Shown in pieces: positions 18,812 through 27,200 of a stretch of 64,000 bases of DNA (its first letter is position 1; each line of letters starts with the position of its first letter). Both the position numbers and the translations under genes were made by a program. The notes under the pieces are model-generated. The model made no database searches. It was not told where the DNA came from and saw only the letters and a list, made by a program, of their open reading frames with translations. This DNA is from Arthrobacter sp. V1I7 (lineage in GTDB: Bacteria > Actinomycetota > Actinomycetes > Actinomycetales > Micrococcaceae). The stretch is taken from NCBI RefSeq assembly GCF_030817015.1, contig NZ_JAUSYS010000001.1, forward strand, positions 930,001-994,000. Direction: 5' to 3'.

Positions 18812-20608
18812 GTGGACAGCAGAACAGCCTGGAGTGTCGAAAGCAGGGAGGCCCTGGAGGCCGTCGCCGCGTCCGTTGCTGTGCTTGCTGCCGGCGCCGA
18901 CGCCGGCACGGACCGCCCGGATCCGCCTGGGGTCGGCGCGGACCGCCCGGATCCGCCCGGCGTCGTTTCCCTGCACGACGCCGATCCGCTGCGGGATCTG
19001 GCGGATGATTGCCTGGACGCTCTCGTCGAGGTGGCCCGGCTGGAAGCCCGGACGGCGGCGCTGAAGGTGCGGCTGGCCGCGGAATACGTGCAGGCAACCC
19101 GGGCCCTGGCGTCACCGGCGGCGTCCCCGCAGGAATGCACCGTCCGGGAGATGGCCCTGGTCGCTGAGGTCGCCTGTGTCCTGACCGTCAGTGAACGGAC
19201 CGCCGGTGCCCTCCTGTCTGAATGCCAGGCACTGATGACGGCGCTGCCGCTGACCCTGACGGCCCTGCAGGCCGGCACGATCTCCTGGCAGCACGCCCGG
19301 ATCATCGTCGAGGAAACCACCGGCCTGGACCCGGACGGGGCGGCCGCGCTGGAAGCGCACTTCCTGGACCCCGACGCCTCAAACCCCGCCCGCGGGGCCC
19401 CGGCCGGGGACCTTGTCCCGTCCCGGTTCCGCGCCAAGGCACGCGCCTGGCGCGAACGCCACCACCCGGTCAGCATCGAAAAACGCCACAGCAAAAGCGC
19501 CGGGGACCGGCGGGTCGACTTCCTCCCGGACCGGGACGGCATGGCCTGGCTCTCCGCCTACCTCCCGGCCGACACCGCCGCCGGGATCTGGGAACGGACC
19601 ACCGCCGCCGCCCGCGCCCTCCAAGGCCCCCACGAGGCCCGGCCCCTCTCCCAGCTCCGCGCCGACATCACCGCCACCTGGCTCCTCACCAGCCACAGCA
19701 CCGGCGGCAGCTTGAGCGGGGGGATGGCCGGGGGCGGCACCGGCCTGGCCGGGGGTGCGGGCGGGGGTGTGCCGTCCCCGCGGGCGCAGGTCCTGATCAC
19801 CGTCCCGGTCCTGTCCCTCCTGGGCGTCACCGAGGAACCAGCCACCCTGGACGGGTACGGGCCGATCCCGCCGTCCATGGCCCGCCGCCTGATCACCGAC
19901 GGTGCCGACTCCTTCTACCGCGTCCTGACCGACCCCCGCGACGGCGCCCCGCTGGAAATCGGACGGACCAGCTACCGCCTCAACAAGACCCAGCGGCAAT
20001 GGCTCCGCCTCCGCGACGGCAGGTGCCCCTTCCCCGGCTGCAACAACCACTCCCTGGACAACGAAGCAGACCACCTCCTGGCCTGGGCCGACGGCGGCAC
20101 CACCGGCATCTCCAACCTCGGCCAGGCTTGCCCCCGGCACCACCGCCTCAAACACGGCTCCGCCTGGAAACCAACCGGGGCCAGCAAAGACAACCCACCC
20201 GGGTGGACCTCCCCGTCACGGCGGCACTACCCCAGCGAACACCAGGACTGGGAACCACCCCACTGGCCCCACCACATCCCGATCACCGACCCAGACACAG
20301 ACACCGACCCAGGCCCAGGCCCAGACCCAGGCCCGGACCAAGGCCTGCCCGCGGATCCAGGCCATCATCCGAACCCGGCGCCCACCGGGCACCCCGGCCA
20401 GGACCCCGGCCAGGACCCCGGCCGCGATCCCGAACCGGAACTGCCCACTGACCCCTTCCCGGACTGGCACAAATTCACAGACTGGCACGAATTCACGGCC
20501 TGGCACCCATTTCCCGCCCCAGACACGGACGATCCGGGCTGGCCAACGCCCCTCGACGACCCCTCCCCGGAATTCTTCCTTTTCCTGGCGTCCTTGGACG
20601 ACGCCTAG
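18812..20608 (+). CDS. DUF222 / HNH endonuclease domain protein (13E12 repeat family)
   Basis: The 598-residue protein has an N-terminal DUF222 helical region (about residues 40-330) and an HNH nuclease domain at about 385-440, with CPFPGCNNH, ADHLLAWADGGTTGISNLGQACPRHHRLKH. The Cys pairs and the His residues needed for the beta-beta-alpha metal fold are present. The tail is Asp/Pro/Gly-rich and contains tandem repeats, including three related DWHxFT copies. Such proteins occur in many copies in Micrococcaceae and mycobacteria, and their function is not settled. It lies immediately downstream of a transposase remnant. It may be a stand-alone mobile-type nuclease. Confidence 0.85.
   Translation: MDSRTAWSVESREALEAVAASVAVLAAGADAGTDRPDPPGVGADRPDPPGVVSLHDADPLRDLADDCLDALVEVARLEARTAALKVRLAAEYVQATRALASPAASPQECTVREMALVAEVACVLTVSERTAGALLSECQALMTALPLTLTALQAGTISWQHARIIVEETTGLDPDGAAALEAHFLDPDASNPARGAPAGDLVPSRFRAKARAWRERHHPVSIEKRHSKSAGDRRVDFLPDRDGMAWLSAYLPADTAAGIWERTTAAARALQGPHEARPLSQLRADITATWLLTSHSTGGSLSGGMAGGGTGLAGGAGGGVPSPRAQVLITVPVLSLLGVTEEPATLDGYGPIPPSMARRLITDGADSFYRVLTDPRDGAPLEIGRTSYRLNKTQRQWLRLRDGRCPFPGCNNHSLDNEADHLLAWADGGTTGISNLGQACPRHHRLKHGSAWKPTGASKDNPPGWTSPSRRHYPSEHQDWEPPHWPHHIPITDPDTDTDPGPGPDPGPDQGLPADPGHHPNPAPTGHPGQDPGQDPGRDPEPELPTDPFPDWHKFTDWHEFTAWHPFPAPDTDDPGWPTPLDDPSPEFFLFLASLDDA
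20293..20510 (+). repeat. low-complexity tandem repeats at the 3' end of the HNH gene
   Basis: CCAGGC-type hexamers near 20300-20340, CCGGCCAGGACC 12-mers near 20393-20430, and near-repeats encoding DWHKFT/DWHEFT/AWHPF at 20463-20510. Confidence 0.6.
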
Positions 20609-20831
20609 CCAGGGTTTCCGGGCTATCCGTGTTCTGATCATTTGAAAACAGCTCTGCCGTGAGATTCCGGCGTGTCGAGTGTTCGTTGCCGGAAAAGGGT
20701 ATGACCTAACGCTTGGCAAGTTGTATCGGAAGACGATCAACGGCCAGTCCCACTAGTACCTGCGTGAATGGCCAGGGTGGACGGCAACTCGGGGTGATCG
20801 ATACGTTTCGTTGTTCTACACGAGGACGAAG
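20609..20831 (+). other. intergenic region between the HNH gene and the SURF1 gene
   Basis: No ORF with coding character is seen. Base composition is less GC-rich than flanking genes. Only the SURF1 promoter at its right edge is identified. Confidence 0.4.
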
Positions 20832-20837
20832 TACGGT
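20832..20837 (+). promoter_or_regulatory. -10 element, probable leaderless promoter of the SURF1 gene
   Basis: TACGGT lies exactly 6 nt before GTG 20844. Confidence 0.55.
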
Positions 20838-20843
20838 TAAGGG

Positions 20844-21698
20844 GTGCTGAAAACTGCCCTTAAGCCCCGTTGGATTGCAGGCCTCGTGTTTGCGATCGTC
20901 GTTTCCGGGGTGTTTGTGCTGCTCAGCCAATGGCAGTTCGGCCAATCGACCAAATCAGACGCGCCGGTGGCCATTACCACCGAGGAACTCAAGCCGCTGA
21001 CTACGGTGCTGAAGCCGGGCGACTTCTTCCCGGGCTCCGTAGCGGACCAGAAAGTGTCCGCGACCGGCAGCTACGACCCGAAAAAGCAGGTCCTGGTCCC
21101 GGGCCGTCTGCACGGCGGCGAGAAGGGCTACTGGATCGTGACCGCATTCGCTGTCGCAGATGCACCCGTCCTGGCGGGCGCGGGCGCCTCGCCGCAGACG
21201 TGGATCCCGGTGGCGCGCGGCTGGGTGGCGGATCCTGCAGACGCCGTGGCGCCGCCGTCGGGCACTATCAAACTCACCGGCCGCCTGATCCCGTCCGAGG
21301 CGCCGCTCCCCAACACCGAGGCCGGTCCCGGACGGGCCAGCGCGGTTTCCGTCGCGGAACTCATCAACGTCTGGGAGATCAGCAGCTACCCCGGCTTCGT
21401 TGCCGCGGACACCGAAATGGCAGGCAGCGCCGACGTTTCGGCAGCCGCCGGCGGCGATCTCAAGCCGCTGAACATCGGGCCCCAGCCTGCTGCACAGAAA
21501 GTCAACTGGCTGAACGTCTTCTACGCCGCCGAGTGGGTTGTTTTCGCCGGCTTCGCACTTTTTATCTGGTGGCGCCTGGTGAAGGACGACTACCGCCGCG
21601 AACTCGAGGACGCGCACGACGAGGACGCCCTCGACGAGAACTCCACCGAACAGAACTCCCCGCAACAGATCCCCACCAAACCGAGAGTGCAATCATGA
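20844..21698 (+). CDS. SURF1 family cytochrome oxidase assembly protein
   Basis: The 284-residue membrane protein has a first helix near residues 10-30, a periplasmic SURF1 domain, and a second helix around 225-245 (VFYAAEWVVFAGFALFIWW), the standard two-helix topology. SURF1 proteins help haem insertion into the aa3-type oxidase subunit I. SQWQFGQ after the first helix and IPVARGWV in the domain are family-typical. The cytoplasmic tail is unusually acidic and Asn/Gln-rich. The stop codon overlaps the start of the next gene (ATGA), so the pair is translationally coupled. Confidence 0.9.
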   Translation: MLKTALKPRWIAGLVFAIVVSGVFVLLSQWQFGQSTKSDAPVAITTEELKPLTTVLKPGDFFPGSVADQKVSATGSYDPKKQVLVPGRLHGGEKGYWIVTAFAVADAPVLAGAGASPQTWIPVARGWVADPADAVAPPSGTIKLTGRLIPSEAPLPNTEAGPGRASAVSVAELINVWEISSYPGFVAADTEMAGSADVSAAAGGDLKPLNIGPQPAAQKVNWLNVFYAAEWVVFAGFALFIWWRLVKDDYRRELEDAHDEDALDENSTEQNSPQQIPTKPRVQS

Positions 21699-22207
21699 TC
21701 GAGCCCCAGCCGGCAGTCCAGCCACAGCAGACCAACGGAACGGGAAACGCCATCGGCAGGAAGCGCAGGTTCGGCGGGACCGAGGCCCAGGTCCGGTCCG
21801 CCCTGAAGTTCTACAAGGTCCTCGCATACCTGACCGGCGGCATGTTGCTGCTCCTCTGCGCCGAGATGATTGCCCGCTATGCGTTCGGCCAGTACCTCTT
21901 CGCGGGCGGCACCAACGCCGTCACCGGCGAGCCGTTCGCGCTGGGCTTCGCTGACGCCGAACCTCCGGGGGTCATCGGCGGCATAAATCTCTCGGTCGCG
22001 GTCCTGATTGTGCACGGCTGGATGTACGTCGTCTATCTCATGTCCAACTTCCGGCTCTGGTCCCTGATGCGCTGGCCGTTCGCCAAGCTCATCATCATGG
22101 CGCTGGGCGGCGTTGTGCCGTTCCTGTCCTTCTTCGTCGAAAAGAAGTTCCACGCCGAGGTTGAAGCCGAACTCGCCGCCAACCCGCAGGCTCCGCAGCG
22201 CTACTGA
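21695..22207 (+). CDS. DUF3817 family membrane protein
   Basis: The 170-residue protein has a polar 35-residue N-terminus and three hydrophobic segments (about 43-62, 92-116 and 127-148). SALKFYKVLAYLTGGMLL and the HGWMYVVYL stretch match the actinobacterial DUF3817 family. The start codon overlaps the SURF1 stop by ATGA. The constant pairing with SURF1 in actinobacteria suggests a role in respiratory-chain assembly, but no activity is known. guaA follows with its own promoter. Confidence 0.88.
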   Translation: MIEPQPAVQPQQTNGTGNAIGRKRRFGGTEAQVRSALKFYKVLAYLTGGMLLLLCAEMIARYAFGQYLFAGGTNAVTGEPFALGFADAEPPGVIGGINLSVAVLIVHGWMYVVYLMSNFRLWSLMRWPFAKLIIMALGGVVPFLSFFVEKKFHAEVEAELAANPQAPQRY

Positions 22208-22345
22208 GCGTGCCACAGAGCGGGCCGTCTGCCTCCACGGCGGGCGCGTCTCACCGCCGCGGGCCCGCGTGTGAGATCCCTTACCCGTCGGCTCATTCCG
22301 GGCCCGGACCGGCTTCTCGATGTGCGGCCGGACCATGGCGCAAAG

Positions 22346-22351
22346 TAGGCT
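22346..22351 (+). promoter_or_regulatory. -10 element, probable leaderless promoter of guaA
   Basis: TAGGCT lies exactly 6 nt before GTG 22358. Confidence 0.7.
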
Positions 22352-22357
22352 AGTGGG

Positions 22358-23947
22358 GTGACTACTCCCACTGCATCCCAGACGTCCCACAAGCCCGTGC
22401 TGGTTGTTGACTACGGTGCCCAGTACGCGCAGCTGATTGCCCGCCGCGTCCGGGAAGCGAATGTGTATTCGGAAGTGGTTCCGCATACCTACAGCACCGA
22501 GCAGCTGCTGGCCAAGAACCCGGCCGCCATCATCCTCTCCGGCGGTCCCTCCAGCGTCTACGCAGAGGGCGCCCCGAGTGTCGGTGCTGACCTGTTCGAG
22601 GCCGGTGTCCCGGTCTTCGGCATCTGCTACGGCTTCCAGGCCATGGCGAATGCCCTGGGCGGCAAGGTGGCCCAGACCGGGCTCCGCGAATACGGCGCCA
22701 CCGAGACCACCACGATCGGCGACGGCCGTTCCATCCTTGAGGGCATGCCCCAGCACCAGAGCACCTGGATGAGCCACGGCGACTCCGTCCACGAGGCGCC
22801 CGAGGGCTTTGAGGTCCTGGCGACCACGGCCGGCGCCGATGTTGCCGCTTTCGCCAACGAAGCGAAGGGCCTCTACGGCGTGCAGTGGCACCCGGAGGTG
22901 AAGCACTCGGCGTACGGCCAGCAGGTCCTGGAGAACTTCCTGTTCAAGGGCGCCAAGCTGGAGCCGAACTGGACCACAGGCAACATCCTGGAGGAACAGG
23001 TCGAACGGATCCGCACACAGATCGGAGACGCCCGGGTCATCTGCGGCCTGTCCGGCGGCGTCGATTCGGCAGTCGCGGCAGCGCTGGTCCAGCGCGCCGT
23101 CGGCGATCAGCTGACCTGCGTTTTTGTGGACCACGGACTGCTGCGCGAAGGCGAGGCCGAACAGGTCGAACGTGACTTCGTGGCTGCAACCGGCGTCAAG
23201 CTCTACGTCGCCAACGAGCAGGAGCGCTTCCTGAGTGCTCTTGCGGGCGTCAGCGACCCGGAGACCAAGCGCAAGATCATCGGCCGCGAATTCATACGTG
23301 CCTTTGAGGAAGCGGAGCTGGCCATCATCTCCGAGGCCGCCGCGCACGGCGAGAAGATCAAGTTCCTGGTCCAGGGCACGCTGTACCCGGACGTCGTCGA
23401 ATCCGGCGGCGGCGAAGGTGCGGCCAACATCAAGAGCCACCACAACGTGGGCGGCCTGCCGGAGGACCTGCAGTTCGAACTCGTGGAGCCCCTGCGGGCC
23501 CTGTTCAAGGATGAAGTCCGCGCCGTCGGCGCCCAGCTGGGCCTGCCGCAGGAGATCGTCGGACGCCAGCCGTTCCCGGGTCCCGGCCTCGGCATCCGGA
23601 TCGTCGGCGAGGTCACCAGGGAACGCCTGGACCTCCTGCGCAGGGCGGACGCCATCGCCCGCGCGGAACTGACCGCTGCCGGACTCGACAACGAGGTCTG
23701 GCAGATGCCGGTAGTACTGCTGGCGGACGTCCGCAGCGTCGGGGTCCAGGGCGACGGCCGCACCTACGGCCACCCGATCGTGCTGCGACCGGTGTCCTCC
23801 GAGGACGCCATGACTGCCGACTGGTCACGGCTGCCCTACGATCTGCTGGCCCGGATTTCCAACCGGATCACCAACGAAGTGGACGGGGTCAACCGCGTGG
23901 TGCTGGACGTAACCAGCAAGCCGCCGGGAACCATCGAGTGGGAATAG
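22358..23947 (+). CDS. guaA: GMP synthase (glutamine-hydrolysing)
   Basis: The 529-residue enzyme converts XMP to GMP using ATP and glutamine. The N-terminal class I amidotransferase has [10 protein letters not shown] (nucleophile Cys) and GVQWHPEV (His-Glu of the triad). The ATP-pyrophosphatase domain begins near residue 230 with the P-loop [14 protein letters not shown]. The C-terminal dimerisation domain ends KPPGTIEWE, the normal terminus, so the protein is complete. The GTG start follows a leaderless-type promoter. A hairpin with a T-rich tail ends the unit. Confidence 0.97.
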   Translation: MTTPTASQTSHKPVLVVDYGAQYAQLIARRVREANVYSEVVPHTYSTEQLLAKNPAAIILSGGPSSVYAEGAPSVGADLFEAGVPVFGICYGFQAMANALGGKVAQTGLREYGATETTTIGDGRSILEGMPQHQSTWMSHGDSVHEAPEGFEVLATTAGADVAAFANEAKGLYGVQWHPEVKHSAYGQQVLENFLFKGAKLEPNWTTGNILEEQVERIRTQIGDARVICGLSGGVDSAVAAALVQRAVGDQLTCVFVDHGLLREGEAEQVERDFVAATGVKLYVANEQERFLSALAGVSDPETKRKIIGREFIRAFEEAELAIISEAAAHGEKIKFLVQGTLYPDVVESGGGEGAANIKSHHNVGGLPEDLQFELVEPLRALFKDEVRAVGAQLGLPQEIVGRQPFPGPGLGIRIVGEVTRERLDLLRRADAIARAELTAAGLDNEVWQMPVVLLADVRSVGVQGDGRTYGHPIVLRPVSSEDAMTADWSRLPYDLLARISNRITNEVDGVNRVVLDVTSKPPGTIEWE

Positions 23948-23963
23948 CCTGCTGAGCGGGCGG

Positions 23964-24000
23964 AACGGCCGGCCTCCTGACGGGGCCGGCCGTTTTGTTT
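23964..24000 (+). terminator. rho-independent terminator of guaA
   Basis: An 11-bp perfect stem (23964-23974 with 23984-23994) has a 9-nt loop and is followed by TTGTTT, 16 bp after the guaA stop. Confidence 0.9.
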
Positions 24001-24147
24001 GTGGCCGGTGTTGTGCCGGCTGATCTCATCGGGGTCATTTCTGGTCAATTTGGCCGGCGCCAGTGTTGCGGACTCTTGCGCGCCGCTGATTCGGTCTACT
24101 CTCGAAGGCATGCCGGTATGGTCCAGGGCGTCACGCTCGAACACGGA

Positions 24148-24192
24148 AAACGCGAGCACGGTTAACGCGAGCCCAGTAAAAGCGAGCAGAGA
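24148..24192 (+). repeat. three 15-bp near-repeats upstream of the helicase-like gene
   Basis: Three consecutive units share the core (A)CGCGAGC or AAGCGAGC, period about 15 bp. They lie just before the Shine-Dalgarno of the next gene and could be an operator or a repeat expansion. Confidence 0.5.
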
Positions 24193-24205
24193 AAAGGAGG
24201 CAGCA

Positions 24206-27200
24206 GTGTCAGTTGGTCAAGGCCACCACGAGGGCTCCGAGGAGCTCAGGAAATGGCTGTCGGGGCTCAAACCCGTCACGGGGGCAGATACGATGCTGCG
24301 CTTCACCAAGACACCCGAGGGCTCCATCGACCTGACCCACGCGCACCCGTCCGGCCTGGCCCAGCTCATGGCAGGCCGGCGCACCCGGCTTTCCACCCTC
24401 ATCAGGGACCGCCAGCAGTTCGTCGTCGCCGCCCGCGCCTCACGGAACCTGCGCTCCAAGATCTTCGAACTCTCGAACGACCGCGGCATCGACGCCGGAT
24501 ACTTGTCCGCCGGCACGGTCGTCTGGACGTCCGCCGTGGGGGGCAAACCGCAGCGCGTCTCGGCCCCCGTCATGCTCATCGCCGTTTCGCTCACCGTCCG
24601 GCCCGGCGAAGACGACTACGAACTCCAGCTGACTGAACAGGCCCGCATCAACCCGGCCCTGATCCGCCACCTGAAAACCGTCCACGGGATCGTTTTCGAT
24701 GTCAATGCGGTCACCAGGATGGCGTACAGCACCGCCCGGTTTGATCCGCAGCCGGTCCTGGACCGCCTCGGCACGCTCATCCAGCCCATCCACGGTGCCG
24801 AGGTGGAACACAACCTCCTGGTCTCCACGTTCGCGGACCTCTCCGGGAACCTCGAGGATCCCTGGATTAACGAGAACAACGCACTCGTCGCGGCCCTGGC
24901 CCGCGCTGCCACCGGGGCGCCCGGGGAGGTGCCCGAACTCAAGCCGGGCCGCTTCCCGAGCACCGATGTTCGCAGCCCCGCCGAGGAACTGCTGCTGCTC
25001 GACGCCGATGCGGACCAGCAGTATGTCGTGGACGCCGTCCGGGCCGGGGACTCGCTCGCTGTGAGCAGTCCGCCGGGGACGGGTCAGACCCAGACCGCTA
25101 TCAACACGATCGGCGCGCTCGTCGACGAGGGAAAGACCGTGCTGGTGGTGGGGGACAGGCGCGCCGGCCTGGCGGAGATCTCCGCCCAGCTGGAGACGCT
25201 CGGCCTCGATTCCATGCTCCTCCAGCTTTCCGGCAACGCAGCGCCGCTGCAGCTCAAGGGTCAACTGGTCCGCGCCATCGTCCGCAACGAGAAGTCCCTC
25301 GAACCGCAGCTCAGCAACCTGCACACCACGCTCATCGAGCACCGTCACGCCCTCATGGACCACGTCGCATCGCTGCATAACGTCCGCCAGCGCTGGGGCT
25401 GCTCGCCGTACGAGGCGATGCAGTCGCTGGCCGAGCTGACCTCCATCCAACCCGCGCCGGCCACCACGGTGCGGCTGAAGCGCAGCGTGCTGGACAACAT
25501 CCGGGACCGTGAGGAACTGGCCGGAAGGCTCCGCCGGGCTGCCGAACTGGGCAGTTTCAGCCGTGCATCGACCACCAGCCCCTGGCACGGGGCACGGCTG
25601 CTGACCCGGAAGGAAACCCAGGAAGCGCAGCAGGTCGCCGTGTCCGTGGCGGAGAAGCTGCCGCTCCTGCGCGAACGCATGAACGGCGTCGCGGACCACG
25701 CCGAAATCCGGCTCGGCAACACGTTTTCCGAGTGGGGCGAGCAGATCGAACTCCTCGTCGCCGTGCGCGAAAGCCTTGACAAATTCACTCCGGATATCTT
25801 CGACCGTCCGGTCCACGACCTCATTTCCGCGACCGCTTCTTCCTCCTGGCGGCGTGAGCGGAACATCGAGATGCCGTCCATGCAGCGCTCCCGCCTGCGC
25901 CGTGTCGCGAAGGAATATGTCCGCCCGGGCGTCCACATCTCCGATCTCCACAGCTCGCTCGTCCTCGTCCAGGACCAGCGGGCCGCCTGGTCTGGCTACG
26001 CCACGACCCAGCGCCACCCGGCGGTCCCCTCCGGGCTCGCCGACATCTCGGCCCTCTACCGTGAACTCGGGGCCGAGCTGTTTGACCTGGGACTGGCCGT
26101 CAAGCACACCGCAGGCGGCGGCGAGCTGCTGTCCACCCCGTACGAAGAGCTATTGGAGCGACTGGAACTTCTGGTCTCCGACACCGGTACGCTGGAGACC
26201 CTTCCGGAGCGGACCCTGCTCGTGGAGAACATGCGTGAGCATGGTCTTGGCGAACTGCTCGCCGACCTGGCCGAGCGTGAAGTGCCGGCGGAATCGGTGG
26301 CGGCCGAACTCGAACTGGCGTGGTGGCAGTCCGCCCTGGAAGCCATGATCAGTGGCGACGACTACCTCGCCATGTCCGACGGCGACGCGCTGCGCCAGCT
26401 GGAGGCCGAATACCGCCTCGCTGACAACGCCCACATCGCCAGCGGCGCTGCCCGGCTGCGCTGGAAGCTTGCCGAGCGCTGGCGGGCGGCCATCTCGGAG
26501 AACCCGCGGCAGGCGGACCTGCTGCGCAGCCTCCTAAAGGACGGGCGCGTGACCCCCGCCGCTTTGGCCGGGCAGGCCCCGGAACTGCTGCCCAAGCTGG
26601 TGCCCGTCTGGTCCGTCAGCCCTTACCTGATGTCCGGGTTGCTGCCGATCGAGCAGAGGTTCGACGCCGTGGTCATCCTCGACGCCGAGGCGACTTCATT
26701 GCAGGCCGTCCTGCCTGCCATCGCGCGCTCCCGGCAGGTCATCGCCTTCGGCGACGACCAGATCGCCAGCCCCAGGACTTTCACCGTCGGCGTGGAGCGG
26801 CTCGCCGCCGGCGAAAGCTCGCACCAGGGCGCTGATAGCGCCTACAAGGCCCTGACAGCCGTGCTGCCGGTCTGGAAATTGCGGAATGTCTACCGGGCGG
26901 TCGACGAAGACCTCGTGCGGCAGCTGAGCAAAGCGTTCTACCAAGGCGGGCTCCGTCGGCTTCCCGAAGGCCAATCCGCCACCGGGCTGGACCGCGCGCT
27001 GACCCTTGAATACCTGCCGGACGGCACCGGACTGCCGAGCGCGGACCAAGACGGGGTCGAATCCGTCGTCGCCGAAGTGAACCGCGCCGTCGAGCTTGTC
27101 TTCGAACATGCCCGCCTCCGTCCCCGCACTTCGCTGGCCGTTGTCACCGGCAGCCTCCGCCATGCCGCCCGGATCGGGGAGTCCATCCGGCTGCAGCTGC

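Noticed and set aside
18812..20608. Intein or homing endonuclease inside another gene
   Set aside because: The HNH protein has its own promoter and start, a DUF222 domain and no splicing motifs or interrupted host gene.
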